The notes under the pieces were generated by a model that worked only from the letters and a program-made list of their open reading frames with translations, made no database searches and was not told where the DNA came from. The translations under genes were made by a program, and so were the position numbers. From assembly GCA_029931535.1 (NCBI GenBank), contig JAQPZY010001638.1:6317501-6381500 (forward strand): a stretch of 64,000 bases of DNA, written 5' to 3'. Of this stretch, positions 55,800-64,000 are shown piece after piece; position 1 is the first letter of the stretch, and each line of letters starts with the position of its first letter. This DNA comes from Margaritifera margaritifera (taxonomy: Eukaryota > Mollusca > Bivalvia > Unionida > Margaritiferidae).

Positions 55800-58700
55800 G
55801 TCTGAATACAATGGCACTACAGCATGGCGTTATGTGACATAGGTCTGACTTTCTAGAAAATTTAGAATAAATTCCGAAACAGTCAATACATTAAACTATT
55901 TCATTGCACAGAATGGATAGCAAGAAAGAACACAGTTTCCATTTTCATATACCTCTACAGCTGAAGATTGCTTCCGTAAAGTGGAGAGCTTCCAGACAAG
56001 ACTCATCCGTATTATGACGATGCATAGAGAATTTGGACTATAAGTACTATATTCGTGGTCACATTCACAGACAGAGAACTCGAGGTAAAACGGGTTCCCC
56101 ACTGCCAGCGCTTTGTGAAACAGTGAGTGAACAAGAAAAAGAATTTATAAATCGCCAAGGTTAAAATTAATACATGCCTGTACGCGGCAACGAAACCCAG
56201 CTACATTTTCGGTCATATATAATACAAAGATGTATTTTTCCGTGCACACAATTCCGTGACAACCATCAGAGGAACAATATCCAAGGGAAGTAACTATTAC
56301 CAGGCCTAATCAGTTACCTGAATCTGAGTTGCCTACCTAGGCATACAATTGAAAAATAAAGGCCATTGGATCTATACTTTGTTACTAATTTAGTAAGGTC
56401 ATAAAGTTTGCTACTATTTTTAATCATGCAAGCTATACTTGGTACCACATAATAGACATTATGCCATAGGCATGAAGGGACTGAAATTCCTTCATGCAAA
56501 AAAAAAAAAAAAAAAAAAAATGCTCTGCTTAATAAAGCACAAATGAAATATTTTGGCGGCTGGAATAAAAAATTACCACCCCACACTCATTGAATGGTAC
56601 ATGCCTTAGTCTCACGATCATGTGATTCTTGGTAATTTCTGACGTTGATGTTTGCATAACCTATAGAATTGTAGGCCTAACTATCTTATGACCACGATTT
56701 CATGGTGATGTCAGGTGGAATTGTCTATTTAGTCGCTTTGGACATGTGTATGTTTTGCAAGATTTCTTATTTTATTCAGATTTATTTTACCTGCATTTGC
56801 AAATCGGTATTTTCGTTAAGAAAATTGCGATTCTTACCACGTCAGATAGTTTTATATTTGACCATGCATTTCTCACGTCAACTCAAGGACTAAGGAACTC
56901 TGCGCACACCTGACTTAGTAGACTCCTCCACCTAACCTTTGACCTTGCCAAGAAATTGTGTAGGAATATAAATCGGGTAAGATATCTTAAATATAACGTC
57001 GCAAGGGACGATTCCAATTATGAAAAGAAATAGGGGAATCAGATAGCAATTTTGACAAATCCGTCCACTTATGTCTATACATGTAAGCAGAAGACAAAAA
57101 ATATTTTTTTTTTGTTCTCTGTTATATATTTAGAAATAATTTGTTATATTTTCCTCTTTCGTGTACTTTCACAGATTTAAGGCGCGATTTCTTTGAAATT
57201 TCACTCTGATTCCCTATCTTCTTGTTAACGACAGAATAATTTCTTGTAACAGTATATTAAAACAAACGACAACAAAACACTATACAAACAAACTCACAAG
57301 TGACATGTGATTCAGTATTTCCGATCTATCTTTGCATAAAAGATACAATTATAGCTAGATCTTAGAGAAACAAATCTTAAGTTGACACGTTTCTGCGTTA
57401 TTCAGACCCATTTTTATATATATATATATATATTTATTTATTTATTTATTTTTTTTGGGGGGGGGAGTCAACTGGTCCAGCAACAAATGAACGTAAGCAC
57501 TCACAGCTGAGATTTTGTTTTGAAGTTTCTGACCTAAATATTGCATGAGTGGCATGATTATGGTTTACTAAAAATAAAAAAAATCTTTACTGATAATACG
57601 CTCTTGACTGATTTCTGGCCTTGATTTTGTTTCAACTATGTATTATAAGAATGCCTATGAAGAAAACTCTCTGGTAAGGATGTTCTTTAGTAAATTAGCC
57701 CCTACTTTTGCTTTAGGCATATGATTATAAGAATAATTAGCGGCAAAAAGTGGCAACACGTGCAGTAATTTCTGACGTTGATAAATATCTCTGCCCGAGC
57801 TTTTCTCTGAGCGACTACAAAGCAGGTGAATAAATGATAGGTAAAACTTTGTTAAGTATTGACCTACTTTTCGCATGGGCTTTATAATTATTACTTTATT
57901 TCAAAAAATTAATCGTTCACACGGTGTTGAGTTCATTTTGACCTATTTTTTGCATGAACTACATGATTGATGTAAACTGGGGTGGGGGTCGGGTGGTAAT
58001 TTGCTAAGTACCTAGATGTTGCTTGAGCTACACCCGAAAAATAAAATCAAGACACAAAATTAAATTCACCAGTGACATCTACTGAAATCATTTCTAATCT
58101 AGGTTTGAATTACTTGATTATGCTTAACACACACACACACTATTAACGAAATTAGAGGCAAAATCGTATCTTGAATCGACCGTGTTTTTCAAGATAGCGG
58201 TGTCCGATTGTAAGTAAATATCAACTTAATTTAACCATAATTAATGTATCCCGAAAATGGTGTAGTACACCAAAGGCACTGAAGTAGTAACCATTTATCT
58301 CGGATAGTTTTTTTTTACTCTGTTCGACTGGAATGATTTCAAACAAGTCGATCATTTTTTGCGATTGACTGTAACACAGAGTGACTGCGAAAACTCACCG
58401 TGTTCATGCTCGAGTCGTAGGATGGTGAGATTGAATAAGCGGACAATATGATAACAAAACATCGATTAAACCTATAATTTCGCTTATGGGTGGAAGGTTT
58501 GTTGATTTTAGTTTCTCTCGATCTTACTTTTGTTTGGTTTACCATCACACGGAAAAGCATCTAGACTAAGTATCCATTATAAACAACATGCGAAATATCA
58601 ATATTGACGATGCTTCTAGTTGCAATATTCGACCACAAGTTGATGGCGAGATCAAAGTTCAAGTTGAATAATATAATGTATACAGTTTAGTATATGTAAA

Positions 58701-59330
58701 TTTAGAAGATTTCATAGTCAGATGAATGTAGGAATCATACACCGTTTTCTGTGTACATACTTTTGTTGGAACACGGGAATAGTATAAGCTGACGTCACAA
58801 AAGCGTATACTTCAAACCAGCAGGAACCAGTTCGACATGTCAGAATATTTTGCTTATCTATTTGCAAATCAAATTTCTAACTCGGTGGAAAGGAATGAAT
58901 TTCTTACATCGAATAATTTTTGTGCGTCACTCTGAGTTTCAAACCAACCGAAGGACGCATGAATGAACTCCATGCACACATGGATGCACACAGTACACTC
59001 ATCAACTTAACCTTTGACCACGCCCTGTAATCGTTGTCAACATAGACGAGTTCATGTCGACAGGAAAAGGGGCCGCGGGCTTGGTCAAAAAGAACCATAT
59101 GTTCCATATGTCAAATACCACTTGTTGGCAAATTAAATGTCACCTTCTAGACAGTGATACAGGTTGGTCAAAGTTCGTTCAATATATTTTCTATGAATAT
59201 ACCAACAAAAATATGTTATGTAACCTCTGTAGTAAGTCGACCTATAAACCCTAATTTGTAAGTGGACTTATCAACATTTGAGTTTTTGGGATGTGCCAAC
59301 TTTCGCTGTCTGTTTATAGATGTTTAGGTT
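55800..59330. other. Intergenic DNA, no supported gene
   Basis: It contains an A23 run at 56498-56520, (TA)n/(TTTA)n at 57415-57450, a G9 run at 57457-57467 and a short (AC)n at 58128-58140. Frames here lack coding features. Confidence 0.45.
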
Positions 59331-59337
59331 AGTTTTT

Positions 59338-59575
59338 TGTTTTACGGCACAGCAACACATGTACGTTATTTAGTGCCGATGCAACTGTTGTAAAGTGCCT
59401 TGCCCAAGAACAAGCCAGGCTGATCCAGTGGTAGGATTAGAACCTGTACCTTTTCGCTCGCAAGTCCAACATTCTAACCACCGAGCAACCTCGGCTCCTG
59501 CCTCCACTAGTGGCCTCTTACGACATGCAGGAGGAGGCATCAGGCCTCTATTCATGTTATGACCCCCAGTTTACA
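59338..59575 (-). mobile_element. Composite tRNA-derived SINE (minus strand)
   Basis: On the minus strand: 5' extension (GGCCTGATGCCTCCTCCTGC, GTCGTAAGAGG, GGAGGCAGGAGCCG), tRNA head (GTTGCTCGGTGGTTAGA; GGTTCTAATCC), body (CTTGGGCAAGGCACTTTACA), and 3' end TGTTGCTGTGCCGTAAAAC. It has the same architecture as 31851-32075. Confidence 0.78.
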
Positions 59576-59579
59576 AACA

Positions 59580-60784
59580 CTTAATAATCAAAGTGCATGC
59601 ATTTGTTGGGCGTCCGAATTATACTAAAACGTAAATAAGAAATTAATTGTTCTTTTACACAAAACATATTGCATGCAACATCCCTTTATGCAACATCTCT
59701 TTATGTGCCTTATGACGGTGTCATCGAGATTCGTAATGATGTACAGGAGTTCCGACTCCCTCTATGATAGCTAATATGCTTTATTCCAATCTTTTATTAT
59801 CATCTTTTTATATTCTTCTATAAGTGCATTTACTATCTCTCTGTTCTATTGAGGAGCCCACGTTGGTGGAGGGAAAAACAAAAACAAAAAAAAAACATTG
59901 CGATCACTTTTTCTCCGACGGCGACGCCAGTAGTTTTGAAGCTTTGGTTAGTGTTTGCAATTTGTATTTATTTCTTTAACATCTGGAAAGATCTTGAGAT
60001 CCTTTATTCTGATACGCACAAACGCACCCATTTGATCTTCGGGGTCAAGGTAACAGACATAGAATATTTGAGTTAAGGTTTTGGCTGAAGCTTTTCAACG
60101 GCTTATGATTAGTAATTATTTAGATTCCTTTAACCTCTTGATAGATTGTATTAATACTTGGGATGTCTCATTATGCATCACACTCTCTATGATCTCTTTG
60201 CTAAAGATGTCCATTATGAAACAAATATAAACGCATTCTGCAACACACCAACCGAACTATATTTTTTAAACAAGTTAACTTCAAAAATTAGCTTAAAATG
60301 AAAGTAGGATTGCAGAAATACTTTGAACATGGGTTCAAAATGAAAGGCAAGACCATCTTGTTGGTATAACATATCTGTCAACCACAGTTTACTTAAGTTT
60401 AAAAAAAATGTTCAGGTGCTTTTAATCCACTTTTTCTTTTCAAATAAATATGAAGTTAATCGCATTTAATCAAATATATGTCCCATATATGTGAATATGT
60501 CTATGAAACCAAATTTTTGGTAAATGACGAGTTATCAGTCGCTTTCACTAAAACAAAGCACATGACTTGCAATATCTCAAGACCAATGCCAAAACATTGG
60601 GGTTTTTTGGTTGCTTGATTTGGGGGGGGGGGGGGGGTAAACTATGTCAGCATGTTGTTTTCAGTCAGGTAACATACACAAATCTGACTCCGCTTTCTTC
60701 GAGATGCAATGTTTTTTTGGGTTTTGTCTGTTTTATTTTGTTTTTGTTTGTTTGTTTTTTATCTTTCTTTCTTTCTTTTTTGGC

Positions 60785-60815
<31 letters not shown>

Positions 60816-61260
60816 TGTTGCAAAACGGGGCCAACACATCTCCACTTTAAAGATATTAAATAATAAATTCTTATAAACACTTTCAAGCTAAGTTTGGTCT
60901 TTTGTAACGCTTTAGCAAAGTAAATTTGGATGTAGTTAGATGTCGATTGCAGATATAGCGTGTTTGTCTGGATTTCTCGTGTTCAATGAATTCATATATC
61001 TTACTAATAAAGTTATCATAAGAATTGTGCAGAATGATCTGCCTATCACAGACCCACATACCGTTATTTCGTAGAGATGCCTTACTATGTACACTACATC
61101 CTCGAACGAGAACATACTGCGCACGATCAAGAGGTGCAATACGTAATAAAGCTGTTTATCCTATTTTAGGACCAATTTATGCTTTCTTGACTTAAATGTT
61201 TACCTTTTGCCAAACTTCCATGCAACAGCATATGTATTCAGCGCGTTATACCAATCAAAG
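59580..61260. other. Intergenic DNA, no gene seen
   Basis: A G15 run lies at 60623-60637 and a T-rich block of about 100 bases at 60713-60812. No supported exon. Confidence 0.45.
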
Positions 61261-61276
61261 GTGAAATGTATGTTTT

Positions 61277-61872
61277 ATTTTAATTTGTATACTGTTATAA
61301 CTTTTTATTTAACTTACTACATTGATGATTATTTTAATTTGTATACTGTTATAACTTTTTATTTAACTTACTATATTGATGATTATTTTAATTTGTATAC
61401 TGTTATAACTTTTTATTTAACTTACTACATTGATGATTATTTTAATTTGTATACTGTTATAACTTTTTATTCAACTTACTACATTGATGATTATTTTAAT
61501 TTGTATACTGTTATAACTTTTTATTTAACTTACTACATTGATGATTATTTTAATTTGTATACTGTTATAACTTTTTATTTAACTTACTACATTGATGATT
61601 ATTTTAATTTGTATACTGTTATAACTTTTTATTTAACTTACTACATTGATGATTATTTTAATTTGTATACTGTTATAACTTTTTATTCAACTTACTACAT
61701 TGATGATTATTTTAATTTGTATACTGTTATAACTTTTTATTTAACTTACTACATTGATGATTATTTTAATTTGTATACTGTTATAACTTTTTATTCAACT
61801 TACTACATTGATGATTATTTTAATTTGTATACTGTTATAACTTTTTATTCAACTTACTACATTGATGATTAT
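61277..61872. repeat. 54-bp minisatellite, 11 units
   Basis: The unit begins ATTTTAATTTGTATACTGTT and is almost invariant. The only common variants are TTTAACTTA/TTCAACTTA and one ACTATATT. Divisible by three, it gives a 257-codon plus-strand frame of 18-residue repeats starting at 61207 with an unrelated 30-residue end. I treat the frame as incidental. Confidence 0.95.
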
Positions 61873-62033
61873 TTCAAAAATAATGTAATATCTAATGCCT
61901 CTTGTCCACTCAACCATAATGCACAGCAAGTTGAAATAGTTACCATGGTTATGATTACCGTTTTAGCCGTCGCAATCTAAAACACTGATAGTTATATAAA
62001 ATAGGCTCTTCTCTTTTGTAAAAACTGTTCAAA

Positions 62034-62037
<4 letters not shown>

Positions 62038-62080
<43 letters not shown>

Positions 62081-62098
62081 TAGATAGATAGATATAGA
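62038..62098. repeat. (TA)n with (TAGA)n end
   Basis: About 20 TA units then TAGA units. It continues as (TA)n at 62863 beyond the LTR insertion. Confidence 0.95.
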
Positions 62099-62101
62099 TA
62101 T

Positions 62102-62858
62102 TGTTACGACTCTATGGTCTAGAAAAATGTAACAGAAAGAAAGTGAAACCAACAAATCAAGTAACAATCAACAAGCAATTTATTTCTAGATAATTAAAAT
62201 GAAAAATCAAAAAGACAATTACAGTAATGTGTATTAAAATCCAAATAACCCAATAACAATTAGTGTCCTAATCACAAGTCCTAAATATAGAATATTCAGA
62301 ATTCATGGCTGTGTCCTTGAATGTTATGATGTGCCAATGGTCTTCAAAGTCCTGATGTACTAGTAGTCTCTAATGTGCTGATGTCAAAATGAAGTACTCC
62401 AAAATCTCTATGAATAAGTTCACATAAATTCCAAAATCAGCAATTAAAAATCCAAAATCCAAGTCTATGAGCACTATTATAATCTAATGAATATTTAAAA
62501 TAATTCCTCTTTCAGAATTTTGAATTACTTTTCACAACTGTAATAGTTCTTTACAAGACTGATACAAATGTCGAAACTCAAAAACTGTCCACTAAACATG
62601 GTATCTATAAAGATCGGTCTCATGACAGAATGTTCTAGAATATGTGTCATCTTAATGGAATTTTACTTGTGTGGAATGTCTTTTTACACATAACTCTAAG
62701 AAAATTCCAGTTTTATCTGTAAACAAAATCAACCTTGACCTCAAATTGAGAAAACATTGTTTATCAAAACTATCCTTTAGCTCAAATCTGAAGTAAACAA
62801 CCTTATTCAAGGACACTAGTTAAACGTGTTTTTTTTTATATTATATAAACATCATACA

Positions 62859-62862
<4 letters not shown>
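62102..62862 (-). mobile_element. Solo LTR, older subfamily of the 44454-51095 element
   Basis: It starts TGTTACGACTCTATGGTCTA and ends CATAAC, co-linear with the LTRs at 44454 and 50346 but with many substitutions. It has an extra ~50-base segment near 62665-62715 and another near 62765-62800, and lacks about 60 bases near the far end. No internal region is present. It lies inside a (TA)n tract. Confidence 0.88.

Positions 62863-62919
<57 letters not shown>
62863..62919. repeat. (TA)n, right half of the split tract
   Basis: About 28 TA units continue the microsatellite interrupted by the solo LTR. Confidence 0.95.
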
Positions 62920-62921
<2 letters not shown>

Positions 62922-63900
62922 TTCTTTGTAACTGAAAAAAATAGAGACAATGTTTTATTGATCTAATTTCAGTCCTTTTATCGACTTGACTTTGGAACAC
63001 TCAATACTGAAAACAGGACCTGATTTTATAGATGCGGAACTGAAAAAACAAGTTTCAAACACATGTAGATCACAATACTACCGGGGCTCATATGGTATTC
63101 TCGACTCAGAAGCTTGCATCAAGGATGGGTCTATATTGATAAATATAGGTTTGATCATGAGCATTCAGAAATTTAAAAGTTATTGAATTTTTAATAGCAT
63201 GGTGTTTCCGTAGATTTACTACAGGGAGGTGAATTAGTACTGTGAGTCCTTCAATGGCTATTTTACCACGTCTTTTACTGTCATAATGTGAACTACAAGT
63301 TAAGGGGGAAAACCTTCTTTTTCCATTCACAAAAGAGCTACTGCATTTGTCTCCCTTTGTTGAAGCATGTTTGATTTTTATCATTGGACGTCACCGATTT
63401 TAAGACGTCGATATAATCCGTTTGATAATTTTGATATCTTCCAATGAGATGTTGCGTCATTACGTCGTAAATGATAAAAAGGCGTCACAGTAGGTAATAC
63501 ATAATTTAAGGAATGTTCGATTGAGTTTTCAACTTCAACTAGTGTAAGTTTATAAAAAAAAAATTGATTTTTTTCACACGCCTCCCTTTCTTTCGTAATG
63601 TCATGAACATACTCTTATATATGTATTTTATTCGTATAGAATTCTTGAAGAGATCAAACATATTCCGATTATCAAACTTTTCACAATCTAAGATGGCTAA
63701 AATCAGCGTGATAACTTAGAAGGAAAATATCAGTTTAAACACTACACTATTGGCATTAGTTCCAAATATCTTGCGTATAGAATTTTTAAATCTGAATTTA
63801 AGTATGAAATATACTTGACTACATTTCCATATAAAAAATGACTTTACTAACTTGAGTTAAGATCAGGAAATCATAGCCTAGCGATATAGTGTTATAGATG
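62920..63900. other. Intergenic DNA, no gene seen
   Basis: Overlapping short frames on both strands at 62986-63384 have no recognisable features or clear splice borders. Confidence 0.45.
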
Positions 63901-63903
63901 TTG

Positions 63904-64000
63904 TTGTTGTTGTGGGTTTAACGCCATTTTTCAGCACATGATAGGCTATACATGTCGGCCAGTTTTATCTGGTGGAGGAAGAACCCAGGAAAACCCCGGG
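63904..64000 (-). mobile_element. 3' part of a SINE, cut by the window edge
   Basis: Read on the minus strand: CCCGGGGTTTTCCTGGGTTC, TTCCTCCACC, a ~50-base segment, GCGTTAAACCCAC, then (AAC)5. It shares its 3' domain and tail with 51733-51938 and is in the opposite orientation. Confidence 0.75.

Overview
The window looks like nuclear DNA of a marine invertebrate, most likely a bivalve mollusc. It is AT-rich and gene-poor. It carries dispersed repeats built on GTGACCTTGACCTTTGACC, tracts of (ACGG)n with GGCGGCCATATTGGA-type repeat monomers, tRNA-headed SINEs, a molluscan-style EEP/RT LINE relic, small hAT-like elements and many micro- and minisatellites. There is no bacterial operon, no CRISPR array and no rRNA. 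Species assignment is inference from repeat style.

Layout. Positions 1-2693 stand apart: two intronless, same-strand reading frames 29 bases apart. The first is open to the window edge, holds one in-frame TGA and carries a new-looking duplicated ~100-residue domain. The second resembles SLATT-type two-TM proteins. Directly downstream (2716-2860) is a strongly structured RNA-like hairpin with a 20-bp closing stem. From about 2.87 to 12 kb there are interspersed repeats and a 30-bp minisatellite, with one nested hAT-like element. At 12.2-13.05 kb is a 25-bp minisatellite split by another hAT-like insertion.

The best evidence for an expressed host gene is on the minus strand between about 19.5 and 13.9 kb. 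A 518-bp exon encodes a Cys-rich ectodomain, a Ser/Thr-rich stalk and a membrane segment. It joins in phase to a 97-bp exon that supplies a basic stop-transfer and cytoplasmic sequence. A possible promoter lies near 21.1 kb. From 21.4 to 44 kb there are long (TA)n/(GT)n tracts, a 1.34-kb array of 24-bp units with its single-copy ancestor-like paralogue next door, further minisatellites of 28, 44 and 33 bp, five tRNA-derived SINE copies (to 38.4 kb) and two more hAT-like elements.

Positions 44454-51095 are a nearly complete, recently inserted LTR retrotransposon on the minus strand. It has 750-bp LTRs, a 4-bp AGTG target duplication, a tRNA-Pro-like primer site and domain order gag-PR-INT-RT-RNaseH. 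Integrase upstream of RT is the hallmark of Gmr1-like Ty3/gypsy elements. Its frame is broken by two stop codons and three breaks at A-runs. The remainder holds a SINE with a clear target-site duplication, an internally deleted LINE, another composite SINE, a 54-bp coding-phase minisatellite, an older solo LTR of the same retrotransposon family inside a (TA)n tract, and the 3' end of another SINE at the window edge.
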